From the NCBI GenBank assembly GCA_002428015.1, contig DIZW01000124.1, positions 12,876 through 76,875 on the forward strand: DNA of 64,000 nucleotides, written 5' to 3'. Below the pieces are notes generated by a model, which was not told the DNA's origin, did not search any database, and saw only the letters and a list, made by a program, of their open reading frames with translations. Position numbers and translations under genes: made by a program. Source of the stretch: Oxalobacteraceae bacterium UBA6018. Lineage in GTDB: Bacteria; Pseudomonadota; Gammaproteobacteria; Burkholderiales; Burkholderiaceae_D. Positions 8,174-17,185 of the stretch are shown in pieces; positions within the stretch are counted from its first letter, which is position 1, and each line of letters starts with the position of its first letter.

Positions 8174-11100
8174 CTAGCGCAGCGCCAGCACCCCATCTTT
8201 CCACTGCCATTGGACGCCGTCGGCCAATCCGAGCGGACGCACCGCCTCCGACGATTGCGCCGGCGGGGCCGGGACGTACTGCCCGATCGCCTCGGCCAAG
8301 CGGCTCACTTGCGCCGTCAGGCCCGTGGTCGCGAACCAGACGTCGGCCACCGCGTGGCTGGCGCCCTGGGTGTCCTGCCAGCTCGAGATCAGGGCCGCCA
8401 GGTTGCCCTGGTCCTTGGCCGTGCCGGTTTGCGCCGCCAGCGACACGCTGGCGACGCCGAGCGAGGCCAGCGAGTGCAGTTCGCCCGCCTCGCTGATGCC
8501 GTCGCCGTTGCGGTCGACCCACACCTGCAGGCCGGCGTAGTTGGCGTCGGCCGCGCTGATGATGCCGTCCCCGTTGCTGTCCTGGGCCGCCAGGGCCGCG
8601 TAGCCGTTGGCGGCGCGTGCGCCGCCGGGCAGCACCGTGGCGCTGCCGAACAGCTCGGAGCCGTCGTCGATGACGCCGTTGCCGTTGCGGTCCAGCGCGA
8701 GCAGGCCATCGGCCGGCGAGACCCAACCGGTACGCACCGGCTGGCCGTTGGCGTACAGGTCGAACACGACGCCGTCCGCGCGCGCCAGCGTGCGCACGCC
8801 ATCGCCGTTCAGGTCCAGCACGAGCGGGGTGGCGTAACGCGCCGAGGCCGGGTTCAGGGCCATGGTCTGGGCCACGGTCATCGCCGCCACCTGGGCGTCA
8901 CTGAACGCGGCAATCTGCGCCAGGCTGAGCGCGGCCAGGTCGGATGTGGCGAACGCGCCGATCTGGCTGGTCGTGAGCGCGCCGAGCTGGCTGACCTTGA
9001 GGGCCGCCGCCTGGGTCGGCGTGAGCGCCGCGATCTGGGTGCTCAGCACCAGCGGCACCTGCACGCTGGTCAAGGCGCTGACCTGCATGGCGCTCAGGGC
9101 GGCGAATTCGGCCGTCGTGAGCGCGCCCAGCTGGTCGACCGAGAACGTGGCGACCTGGCTGGCCTTGAACGCGGCGAGCTGCGCCAGGCCGAACTGCGCC
9201 ACCTGGGCGTTGGTCAGCGCGGCGACCTGGCCGAGGCTGAGCGCCGCCACCTGGGCGGGCAGCAGGCCGCTGCTCTGGCACGTGGTCAGGGAGCCGATCT
9301 GGTCGGCGTTAAGCACGGCCAGCTGGGTGAGCTTGAGGGCGTTCAGCTGGGCGGTGGTCAAACTGCTCACCTGCGGCAGCGTCAGGCCGGCGATCTGGGT
9401 GGTGCCGAGGTAGCCGATCTGCGCCAGCGTGAACGCCTGCACCTGGGCGGTGGACATGGCGCCCATCTGGTCCGGGTCGAGCAGGGGCAGTTGCAGCGCG
9501 CTGAGCGCGGCCACCTGGGTATTGGTGAGCGCGCCGACCTGGTCGAGCGTGAGCATGGTGATCTCGGCGCTGGTGAGCACCTTGACCTGGGCCGCGGTCA
9601 AGGCCGTTATTTCACCCGTCGTGAGCGCGCCGAACAGCGCCGCCGGCATGCCCGCCAGCTGGGTGGCGGTGAGCGCTCCCACCTGGGCGCTGGTGAGCGC
9701 GGTGATCTGGTCGGTGCCGATGCCGCCCAGCTGCGCCAGGCTCAATGCCGCCACCTGGGCGGTCGTGAGCGCGGCGAACTGGCTGGTGCTGAGCACCGCC
9801 AGCTGGGTGCTGGTCAGCGCGGCCAGCTGGCGCGTGCCGAGTGCGGCCAGGTCCTGGGTTTCCAGCGCGGCGAGCTGGTCGAGCGTGAGCGCGGCCGCTT
9901 GCGCGCTGGTTAGCGCCGCCGCCTGGGCGCTGGTGAGGGCGGCCACCTGCGTGGTGGACAAACCCGCACTGACCTGGGCGGTCGACAGCGCCGCCACCTG
10001 GGTCGTCAGCAGGACCGCGAGCTGGCCGGTCGCCAGCGAAAGCAGCTGGGTTGAACTCAAGCCGGCCAGCGCGGCGCCGGCCAGGGCGTCCAGTTGCGCG
10101 CTGCCCAGGACCGCCAACTGGTCGGTGCCGAGGGCGCCCAGCTGGGCCGAGGTGAGCGCGCGGCTTTGCGCGGTGCCGAGCGCGGTCAGCTGGAAGGAGT
10201 TCAAGGCGGCGATCTGCGCCGTGCTCAGGCCAGCGGCCTGCGCGCTGGTCAGCGCCGCCATTTGGGCGCTCGACAGCGCCAGATTGACGCCGATGGCCGC
10301 CAGCGTGGCGGGCTTGAGCGCGGCCACCTGCGCGGTGGTGAGGGCCGTGACCTGGTCGGTGCTCAGCAGCGCGGCCTGGACCGAGGTCAGCGCGGCCGTC
10401 TGCGTGGTGCTCAACTGTACCAGTTGGGTGGTGCCTAGGCCGTACAGCAGTTGATCGGTGGTGAGCGCGGCGATGGCCGCGGTGCCCAGCACGGCCAGCT
10501 GGGCCGAGGTGAGCGCGGCGAACTGGCTGGTGTCGAAGCTGGCGATCTGGCGCGTGTTCAAGGCGGCGACGTCGCTCGTGACGAGTGCGGCGACCTGGCC
10601 GGTGCCGAGCGCCGCCACCTGCGCGGTGCTCAGCGCGGCCGCCTGGGCGGTCGTGAGGGAGGCCAGCTGGATGGTCGACAAGCCATCGTGCAACTGGTCG
10701 GTGCCCAGCGCGGCGATGGCGAGGGCACCGATCTGCGCGCCGACCAGCACGGCCAGCTGGCCGGTGGTGAGGGCGCCGGCCGACGCGCCGCGCAGGGCCG
10801 CCACTTGCGCGGTGCTGAACGCGGCCACCTGGCTGGTGGTCAGGCCGAGCGCGATCTGGCTGGTGGTGAGCGCCGCGACCTGGGCGCTGGTCAGCACCGC
10901 GATCTGGCCGGTGGACAGCGCCGCGATCTGGGTGGTGGTGATGGCGCCGGTCTGGGTGGTGGTCAGCGCGGCCAGGTCGGTGCTGGTCAGCGCCGCCAGT
11001 TGCGTGCTGCCGAAGCTGGCCAGCGCGGCGGTGGCGAGGCCGGCCGCCTGCAGGGCGCTCAAGGCGCCGACCTGCGCGGCCAGCAGCGCGCCGCCCTGGG

Positions 11101-13648
11101 CGGCGGTCATGCCGGAGAGCTGGGCCGGAACCAGCGCGGCCAGCTGGGCGCTGCTCAGGGCGGTGACGTTGTCGGTGCCGAGCGCGCCAAACTGGGCCGC
11201 GCTGAACGCGGCCAGGTCGGTGCTGGTCAAGCCGGCGACCTGCGCCGTGCCCAGGGCGCCCACCTGGAGCGTGGTGAGCGCGCGCGTTTGGGTCAGGGTC
11301 AGCGCGGCGATCTGGGCGCTCGAGAGCGAGGCCACGTCGTCGCTGCCCAATGCCGCGATCTGGCTGGCCTTGAGCGTGGCGAAGGTGGCCGGCGCCAGCG
11401 CGCCGAGCTGGGTGCTGGTGAGCGCGGCCGCCTGCGCGGTGGTGAACGCGGCGAGCTGGGTGACGGTCAGGGCGGCGATTTGCGCGCTGGTGAAGTAGCC
11501 CAGCTGGGTAGTGCCGATGGCGGACAGCTGGGTGACCTTGAGCGCGGCGATGTCGGCGCTGGCCAGCGCCGCGGTCTGCGCAGCATCCAGGGCGGCGAAC
11601 TGGCGCGTGCTCAACGCGCCGGCCTGGCTGGTGGTGAGCGCGGCGATCTGGGTCGTCAGGAAAGTCTGGAGCTGGGTGGTGGAGAAGGCCGCGAGCTGGG
11701 TCAGCTTGAAGGCGGCGATGACGGCCGTGCCAAGGGAGGCGATGCGGTCGCCGGCCAACGCGCCAATCTGCAGCGTGGTCAGGGCGGTGAGCTGGGTGGT
11801 GCCCAGCGCGGCCAGCTGGGCGCTGGTCAAGGCGCTGCTCTGCGCCGTGCTCAGGGACGCCAGCTGCTGGTTGGTCAGCGCCGCGATCTGTCCGGTGGCC
11901 AGGGTGGCCAGGGTGCCGGCGGCGAGCGCGCGCAGCTGGGCGGTGCGCAAGGCGGCGAAGTCGCGGGTCCCGATCGCCGCCAACTGCATGTCGGTGAGGG
12001 CGGCGATCTGGCGCGTGCTCATGGCCGCGGCCTGGGCGCTGGTGAGGGCGGCGATCTGGGCGGTGCTGACGGCGCCCAGCTGGGTCAGCGACAGCGCGCC
12101 GATGGCGGCGCTCGACAGGGCCACCACGTCCGCGCTGGCGATGATGGCGATCTGGTCGCTGCCGAGCGCGGCGACCTGGCGCGTGCTGAGCGCGGCCAGC
12201 TGGCGTGTGGTGAGGGCCGCAACCTGGGCGGTGGAAAACAGCGCGACCTGGGCGCTGGTGAGGGCCGCCACCTGGGCCGCGGTCAGCGCGCCCACCTGGA
12301 CGCTCGACAGGACCGCGATGTCGTCGCTCGACAGCGCCCCCAGGTTGGCTGCCTTGAGCGCGGCCAGGTCGGCGCTTTCCAGCGCGGCCACCTGGGCGGT
12401 GGTGAAGGCGGCGATCTGGCGCGTGCTCAGCGCCGCGGCCTGGGCGGTGGTCAGCGCGGCCACCTGGGCGGTGCTCAGCCCGGCGCCGATCTGGGCGCTG
12501 GTGAGCGCGCCGAGCTGGGTCAGGGTGAGGGCCGCCACGTCGGCGCTGGCCAGCGCGCCCACCTGGTCGGTCGTCAGGCTGGCCACCTGGATCGCGCTCA
12601 GGCCGGCCAGCTGGGTGCTGCTTAGGGTCGCGATGCTGGCGGTGGCGAGCGCGCGCAGCTGCGACGTGGCCAGCGCCGCGATCTGGTGGCTGGTGAACGC
12701 GCCGGTCTGGCTGGTGGTCAGGACCGTGATCTGGCTGGTCGACAGCCCGGGGAGCTGCTTGACGGTCAGCGCGGCCAGCTGGCTGGTGCTCAAGCCCGCG
12801 CTGACGGCCGCGGTGGACAGGGACGCCAGCTGGCCGGTGCTCAGCGCCGCGGCCTGGGTGGTGGTCAGCGCGGCCACCTGGGCGGTGCTCAGCCCCGCGC
12901 CGATCTGGGTGGTGGTGAGCGCGCCGAGCTGGGTCAGCGTGAAGGCCGCCAGGTCGGTGCTGCCCAGCGCCCCCACCTGGTCGGTCGTCAGGCTGGCCAC
13001 CTGGACCGCGCTCAGGCCGGCCACCTGCGTGCTGGCCAGGGCGGCGATGCCGGTGGTGCCGAGCGCGCGCAGCTGCGAGGTGGCCAGCGCCGCGATCTGG
13101 CGGCTGGTGAGGGCACCGGTCTGGCTGGTGGTCAGGGCTGTGATCTGGCTGGTCGACAGGCCTGGGAGCTGCTTGACGGTCAGCGCGGCCAGCTGGCTGG
13201 TGCTCAAGCCTGCGCTGACGGCCTCGGTGGACAGGGACGCCAGCTGGCGCGTGCTCAGCGCCGCGATGCTGGCCGTGCGCAGGGCCGCCAGCGTGTCCGT
13301 GCCGAGGGCGCCCAGCTGCGCGGTGGTGAGCACCAGCGCCTGGGTACTGGTCAAGGCGGCGGCCTGGCTGGTGGTCAGGCCGGCGGCGATTTGTTCGGTC
13401 GACAGGGCCGCGATCTGCGCCACCGTCATGACCTGGAGCTGGGCGCTGGTCAGGCCATCGGTGAACTGGCTGGTCGAGAGCGCGCGCACCGCGCCGGTCG
13501 TCAAGGCCCGCACCTGCGCCGTCCCGAGCGCCGCCAGCTGGCTGGTGTCGAGGGAGGCGATGTCGGCGCTGGTAATTTTCGCCGCCTGGGCGGTAGACAG
13601 GGCGGCGATTTGGGCGGTGGTCAGATTGACGAACAGTGATGTTGGCAT
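8174..13648 (-). CDS. giant octapeptide-repeat protein with C-terminal calcium-type loops, candidate T1SS substrate
   Basis: 1824 residues with no N-terminal signal peptide. Residues 1 to about 1595 are an almost unbroken array of 8-residue units with consensus A-A-L-[ST]-[TS]-[AST]-Q-[VILA]. There are about 200 copies, with occasional 9-residue units containing an extra Gly (AGLSTSQ). The last 225 residues are different: four or five Asp/Asn/Gly loops (DLNGDGV, DRNGNGVIDDGSE, DSNGDGIISAAD, DRNGDGISEAGE) that look like EF-hand or dockerin-type calcium sites, then a hydrophilic tail. The Shine-Dalgarno AGGAG precedes the ATG. Size, low complexity, lack of a signal peptide and convergence on T1SS genes suggest a secreted adhesin or surface-layer-like protein. 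I do not recognise the repeat as a named domain, and the function is unknown. Confidence 0.85.
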   Translation of the reverse strand: MPTSLFVNLTTAQIAALSTAQAAKITSADIASLDTSQLAALGTAQVRALTTGAVRALSTSQFTDGLTSAQLQVMTVAQIAALSTEQIAAGLTTSQAAALTSTQALVLTTAQLGALGTDTLAALRTASIAALSTRQLASLSTEAVSAGLSTSQLAALTVKQLPGLSTSQITALTTSQTGALTSRQIAALATSQLRALGTTGIAALASTQVAGLSAVQVASLTTDQVGALGSTDLAAFTLTQLGALTTTQIGAGLSTAQVAALTTTQAAALSTGQLASLSTAAVSAGLSTSQLAALTVKQLPGLSTSQITVLTTSQTGAFTSHQIAALATSQLRALATASIATLSSTQLAGLSAIQVASLTTDQVGALASADVAALTLTQLGALTSAQIGAGLSTAQVAALTTAQAAALSTRQIAAFTTAQVAALESADLAALKAANLGALSSDDIAVLSSVQVGALTAAQVAALTSAQVALFSTAQVAALTTRQLAALSTRQVAALGSDQIAIIASADVVALSSAAIGALSLTQLGAVSTAQIAALTSAQAAAMSTRQIAALTDMQLAAIGTRDFAALRTAQLRALAAGTLATLATGQIAALTNQQLASLSTAQSSALTSAQLAALGTTQLTALTTLQIGALAGDRIASLGTAVIAAFKLTQLAAFSTTQLQTFLTTQIAALTTSQAGALSTRQFAALDAAQTAALASADIAALKVTQLSAIGTTQLGYFTSAQIAALTVTQLAAFTTAQAAALTSTQLGALAPATFATLKASQIAALGSDDVASLSSAQIAALTLTQTRALTTLQVGALGTAQVAGLTSTDLAAFSAAQFGALGTDNVTALSSAQLAALVPAQLSGMTAAQGGALLAAQVGALSALQAAGLATAALASFGSTQLAALTSTDLAALTTTQTGAITTTQIAALSTGQIAVLTSAQVAALTTSQIALGLTTSQVAAFSTAQVAALRGASAGALTTGQLAVLVGAQIGALAIAALGTDQLHDGLSTIQLASLTTAQAAALSTAQVAALGTGQVAALVTSDVAALNTRQIASFDTSQFAALTSAQLAVLGTAAIAALTTDQLLYGLGTTQLVQLSTTQTAALTSVQAALLSTDQVTALTTAQVAALKPATLAAIGVNLALSSAQMAALTSAQAAGLSTAQIAALNSFQLTALGTAQSRALTSAQLGALGTDQLAVLGSAQLDALAGAALAGLSSTQLLSLATGQLAVLLTTQVAALSTAQVSAGLSTTQVAALTSAQAAALTSAQAAALTLDQLAALETQDLAALGTRQLAALTSTQLAVLSTSQFAALTTAQVAALSLAQLGGIGTDQITALTSAQVGALTATQLAGMPAALFGALTTGEITALTAAQVKVLTSAEITMLTLDQVGALTNTQVAALSALQLPLLDPDQMGAMSTAQVQAFTLAQIGYLGTTQIAGLTLPQVSSLTTAQLNALKLTQLAVLNADQIGSLTTCQSSGLLPAQVAALSLGQVAALTNAQVAQFGLAQLAAFKASQVATFSVDQLGALTTAEFAALSAMQVSALTSVQVPLVLSTQIAALTPTQAAALKVSQLGALTTSQIGAFATSDLAALSLAQIAAFSDAQVAAMTVAQTMALNPASARYATPLVLDLNGDGVRTLARADGVVFDLYANGQPVRTGWVSPADGLLALDRNGNGVIDDGSELFGSATVLPGGARAANGYAALAAQDSNGDGIISAADANYAGLQVWVDRNGDGISEAGELHSLASLGVASVSLAAQTGTAKDQGNLAALISSWQDTQGASHAVADVWFATTGLTAQVSRLAEAIGQYVPAPPAQSSEAVRPLGLADGVQWQWKDGVLALR
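8860..13648 (-). repeat. 24-bp coding tandem repeat array (about 200 octapeptide units)
   Basis: The whole 4.8-kb segment is a degenerate 24-bp repeat encoding the octapeptide. Since 24 is a multiple of 3 and the units are GC-rich with few stop codons, all six frames stay open for long stretches. That produces large spurious reading frames on the plus strand and in a second minus frame. Confidence 0.9.
12432..13259. repeat. higher-order 414-bp tandem duplication inside the octapeptide array
   Basis: Two adjacent units, 12432-12845 and 12846-13259, are near-identical over their full length. Both begin GCCGCGGCCTGGG and both contain the GGAGCTGCTTGACGGTCAGC landmark, at 12751 and 13165. The unit encodes 138 residues, about 17 octapeptides. 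Similarity is far above that of neighbouring octads, so this is a recent duplication. Confidence 0.85.
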
Positions 13649-13781
13649 AGCGGTCTCCTGGTCCGACTATACCTGAGTGCGGCGTGATTAAAGCGTCGAA
13701 AAGAGTGTGATAATGGGGCCAGATCGGCGCCAGATCGGCGCCATGCGGCCGCGCCGGCGGCAAAAACGGTATTATCGAGAC

Positions 13782-14594
13782 ATGCTACAGACTCCCGCCT
13801 CCTTCGTGCCGCTGCTGACAGCCCAGGCGCACCCAAACCCGATCAACTTTATCTTCCATGGCGCGCGCCTGCTGGTACGCGCCGATGGCGCCCTGCCGCA
13901 AGGGGAGGGCGGCCTGCAGGCGATCGACGCCGCGCGCCTGCACCCGGTCGGCCTGCTCGCCGGCCGCTACTGCCAGACCGCGTGGGCCGACAGCGAGGCG
14001 GCGCCGCCCGGCTACGCCTTCACCAGCCTGCGCGCGCTGCTCGGGGTGATGGACGCGGACCTGGTCGGGGTGGCGGCACGCGCGGCCCAGATCGCCGAGT
14101 GGGCGCGCACCCACCGCTACTGCGGCGCATGCGCCGCGCCGATGGCGCTGGTGGCCGGCCAGCGCTGCTTCGGCTGCCCGGCCTGCGGCATGGTGGCCTA
14201 TCCGCGCATCTCGCCGGCGATGATGGTCCTGATCCGCAAGGGCGACCAGGTGCTGCTGGCGCTGCACGCGGCCGCGGCCAGCAAGCGCTTCACGCCGCTG
14301 GCGGGCTTCCTGGAGGCCGGCGAGACGATCGAGGAGGCGGTGCACCGCGAAGTGTTCGAGGAGGTCGGCCTGCGGGTGCACAACCTGCGCTACTTCGGCA
14401 GCCAGTCGTGGCCTTTTCCGCACTCCCTGATGATCGCCTTCAGCGCCGATTACCTCGATGGCGAGATTCGGGTCGACCCCAGCGAGATCGCCGAGGCGCG
14501 CTGGTTCGGTCCCGGCGACGAGTGGCCGGAGCGGGTGCCGCACATCTCGGTGTCCTCGCTGCTGGTGGACGCGCACCGTCCGCCGGGCAGCTAG
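13782..14594 (+). CDS. nudC: NAD(+) diphosphatase
   Basis: 270-residue Nudix hydrolase that cleaves NAD(H), and in bacteria removes NAD caps from RNA. A four-Cys zinc ribbon (Cys114, 117, 132, 135) precedes the catalytic domain. The Nudix box begins GFLEAGET at about residue 175 and contains REVFEEVG. The NudC-specific SQSWPFPHSLM follows. The ATG at 13782 was preferred over an upstream in-frame ATG because the extra residues are Arg-rich and unlike the family. A TGTGATAAT element at 13706-13714 may be an extended -10. Its stop overlaps tail-to-tail with the next gene. Confidence 0.93.
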   Translation: MLQTPASFVPLLTAQAHPNPINFIFHGARLLVRADGALPQGEGGLQAIDAARLHPVGLLAGRYCQTAWADSEAAPPGYAFTSLRALLGVMDADLVGVAARAAQIAEWARTHRYCGACAAPMALVAGQRCFGCPACGMVAYPRISPAMMVLIRKGDQVLLALHAAAASKRFTPLAGFLEAGETIEEAVHREVFEEVGLRVHNLRYFGSQSWPFPHSLMIAFSADYLDGEIRVDPSEIAEARWFGPGDEWPERVPHISVSSLLVDAHRPPGS

Positions 14595-15406
14595 GGCTTC
14601 GGCCCGGTGCCGCGTACCTGCATGGTGCGCTTCATCAGGTCGAACCAGAACGGCGCGCCGAACAGCGCGGTCGCCGCGGTAAGCAGCCAGCCCGCCACGC
14701 TCAGCGCGAGGCGCTCGTCCAGGGCGGGCGGGAAGCTCTCCCAGCCGATCGGCAGCGCCATGAGTTCGCCGATGGCATGGGCGTCGACCGTGGTGGGCAC
14801 GGCGCTGATATGCGCGGCCAGCGCCGGATGCTGCCACAGGGTGCGGAACAGGTGGATGCTGTCGATGTTAAACAGCATCGCCAGCAGCAGCGACAGCAGC
14901 AGGCTGATGGCCATCGAACGGCGCTTGTACTGGCCAGAGACGCGCTTCATGGCGCTGTCGAACCAGCGCGCCAGGTCCGCCTCGAAGGCGGCCGCGTCGC
15001 CGTCGGCGCGCTGGTAGAAGCCTTGCAGCGCGCGCTTGACGGCGCCGTCGGCGAGCTTGTCGATGTCTCGCCCGAGCTGGGCGTAGTCGCCGGGGATGCT
15101 CTGGATCGCGTCGAGCAGGGCGATGGCGAAATGGCGCGGTTCGATGTAGGCCGGCTTGGTGTCGACTGCGCGCGGGTCGTCCGACGCGCGGTCGTGCGGA
15201 TTGACCAGCGCATGCGCGTACACCGCGCGCGCCAGGCCGGCGAAGGCGTCGTCGGCCAGCATGCGGCGTACGCCGTCGAGCAGCAGGCGGGCGCGCATCG
15301 ACAGCGCCGAGGTCAGCGCCTCCTGCAGCGTGCTGACGATCAGCGCCACGCTGGCATAGCAAAAGGTCAGGCCGACCACCACTTCAAGGACTGTGCTGCC
15401 AAACAT
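14591..15406 (-). CDS. hypothetical multi-span membrane protein
   Basis: 271 residues with an N-terminal membrane segment (about 8-28), two central hydrophobic segments (RSMAISLLLSLLLAMLF and its neighbour) and one near the C-terminus (SVAGWLLTAATALFGAPFWF). A roughly 110-residue charged loop lies between the first and second. The pattern of an N-terminal anchor, soluble loop and C-terminal hairpin recurs in conserved bacterial membrane proteins, but I cannot name a function. The ATG at 15406 has a strong GGGAGG Shine-Dalgarno 5-6 nt upstream. Its TAG stop and the nudC TAG stop share the palindrome CTAG. Confidence 0.75.
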   Translation of the reverse strand: MFGSTVLEVVVGLTFCYASVALIVSTLQEALTSALSMRARLLLDGVRRMLADDAFAGLARAVYAHALVNPHDRASDDPRAVDTKPAYIEPRHFAIALLDAIQSIPGDYAQLGRDIDKLADGAVKRALQGFYQRADGDAAAFEADLARWFDSAMKRVSGQYKRRSMAISLLLSLLLAMLFNIDSIHLFRTLWQHPALAAHISAVPTTVDAHAIGELMALPIGWESFPPALDERLALSVAGWLLTAATALFGAPFWFDLMKRTMQVRGTGPKP

Positions 15407-15573
15407 GGTTACCTCCCGCGAAACGTCGAGTGTCATCAAGATACGCTAGCCGATGGCGTCCAGCGCCGAGTTCGGTTCGCGCAAAACAAGCCCCCGGCGG
15501 GCCCTGTCGAGCGCGCCTTCTGGCAATAGTTCTGTATACTTGCAGCAATTATAGAAAAATATCAAGGTTGCGT

Positions 15574-17067
15574 ATGCAGCAGGTGGGCAATGGCGCAGGC
15601 ATCGACTGGCTAAGCGATCCGGACAGCGCGTTCGCGCGTGCCCGCGCGCGCGGCCGCCCGTTGCTGCTGTACTGGGGCGTGGACTGGTCCCCGCCGTGCA
15701 GCCGCCTGTGCGCGACCGTGTTCCAGCGTGCCGACTTCGCCGCGCTGGCCGACCGCATGGTGGCGTTGCGCATCGACGGCGATGCCGCCGGCGCCCAGCA
15801 CAGCGCCGAGCGCTTCGGCGTGCGCAACTATCCCACCGTGATCGTGTACCGGGCCGACGGCAGCGAGATCACACGCCTGCCGGTCCAGCTGGCGCCGGAG
15901 CGCTTTGTGGCGCTGCTGGCCGTGGCGCTGGCCGCGCCGGTGAACGTGGCGCAGTCGCTGTCGGCGGCGCTGTCGCGTGAGCGCGCACTGGCCGACGACG
16001 AATGGCGGCTGCTCAGTTTCTACGCCTGGGACGCGGACGAGCGCCAGGTCCTCAAGGGCCTCGATTTTGCCGCCGCGCTGGCCAGCATGAAAAGCGGCTG
16101 CACGCTGCCAGAGGCGGCGCTGCGGCTGGAGTGGCACGCGGTGGCGATGTCGGGCAAGGGCGGCATCAACAAGCGCGCGGCGGTGGCGTGGCTCGAGCGC
16201 ATCCTGGCCGATCCGCAGGCGGTGGCGGCGCAGATGGATATCGCGATCGCCTACGCGGTCGACCTGGTGCGTTACCTGAGCGCGCCCCAGTCTGCGGCGC
16301 GCACCGGGCTGGCCAACGCCTGGGCCGCGGCGCTGGCGCGGCTGGAACTGGACCCGGACGTGGGCGTGGCCGATCAGCTGGCGGCGCTGGGCGCGCGGGT
16401 GTGCCTGTGGCGCCTGGGCGCGACCCTGCCGCACATGGATGCGCTGGCGCGTGAGCGCGTGGCCGCGGCGCTGGACGGCGCCGCAGCCAGCTTAGCCGCA
16501 GCCAGCTTAGCCGCAAGCAGCGCAGCCGTAAACAGCACAGCCGCAAATAGCACAGGCGCAAACAGCCCAGCCGGCGTCGACACCAATTATTCTCTGCTGC
16601 GTCATCAACTGGTCGCCACCGGCGCGGCCGCCTTGGCCGACGCCGGCCTACTCGACGAGGCCGAGCAGTTGCTGCGCGCCGCGCTGGCCGGCTCTCATGC
16701 GCCGTTCTACTTCATGCACAGGCTGGCGGCGATCGCCAAGAAGCGCGGCGATCCAGTGGCGGCGCTGCGCTGGTACGAGCAGGCCTGGGGCCAGGCGCGC
16801 GGCGCCGCCACCCGCCTGCAGTGGGGCGCCGCCTATCTGCAGGGACTGGTCGATTTCGCGCCGGCCGAGGCGCCGCGCATCGACCGTGTCGCTGGCGAAC
16901 TGCTAGCCGAGCTGGGCGTCATGCACGACGCGCATTGCCAGCGCAACCGCGCGCAGCTGCAGCGCATCGACAGCAAGCTGTCGTTGTGGCGCGGCGGCGG
17001 CGAGCAGGCTGCCGCGCTGCGCAGGGTCGCGCGCGGCACGCCGCTCCTGGGCGGCACGCCGCTCTAA
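15574..17067 (+). CDS. thioredoxin-fold protein with C-terminal helical-repeat region
   Basis: 497 residues. The first 110 look like a thioredoxin/DsbD-C-terminal-like domain (LLLYWGVDWSPPCSRLC at about residues 27-43, then FGVRNYPTVIVY with the cis-Pro). The active-site Cys pair has three residues between instead of the usual two (C-S-R-L-C). No signal peptide is evident, so a cytoplasmic location is likely. The rest is Ala-rich and probably helical, with a TPR-like stretch near 390-430 (AGLLDEAEQLLRAAL). A low-complexity linker around residues 303-332 arises from a 15-bp tandem repeat. The start has AAGG about 8 nt upstream. Function unknown beyond probable thiol chemistry. Confidence 0.7.
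   Translation: MQQVGNGAGIDWLSDPDSAFARARARGRPLLLYWGVDWSPPCSRLCATVFQRADFAALADRMVALRIDGDAAGAQHSAERFGVRNYPTVIVYRADGSEITRLPVQLAPERFVALLAVALAAPVNVAQSLSAALSRERALADDEWRLLSFYAWDADERQVLKGLDFAAALASMKSGCTLPEAALRLEWHAVAMSGKGGINKRAAVAWLERILADPQAVAAQMDIAIAYAVDLVRYLSAPQSAARTGLANAWAAALARLELDPDVGVADQLAALGARVCLWRLGATLPHMDALARERVAAALDGAAASLAAASLAASSAAVNSTAANSTGANSPAGVDTNYSLLRHQLVATGAAALADAGLLDEAEQLLRAALAGSHAPFYFMHRLAAIAKKRGDPVAALRWYEQAWGQARGAATRLQWGAAYLQGLVDFAPAEAPRIDRVAGELLAELGVMHDAHCQRNRAQLQRIDSKLSLWRGGGEQAAALRRVARGTPLLGGTPL
16480..16569 (+). repeat. six degenerate 15-bp direct repeats
   Basis: Six consecutive 15-bp units, from GCCGCAGCCAGCTTA through GCCGCAAATAGCACA to GGCGCAAACAGCCCA. The first two are identical. 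They are in frame and encode the Ala/Ser/Asn/Thr-rich linker of the thioredoxin-fold protein, a likely site of slippage. Confidence 0.85.
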
Positions 17068-17185
17068 CCTGACTACTGCTTTGCTTCACCCGCCGCGTTA
17101 GCCGGCCCAGCCGGGAACCTGTTCCAGATCCGCGCATCAAACAGCTATTTGGGTCGCCGATGGCGGCGACGGTGGATGAACGACG

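Noticed and set aside
8860..13648. CRISPR-like repeat array
   Set aside because: Repeats are contiguous 24-bp coding units with no unique spacers and no cas genes.
8153..13763. Very long open frames on the plus strand and in a second minus frame across the octapeptide gene
   Set aside because: A 24-bp GC-rich repeat keeps all frames open. Only the -frame from 13648 has a ribosome-binding site, a non-repeat C-terminal domain and sensible amino-acid content.
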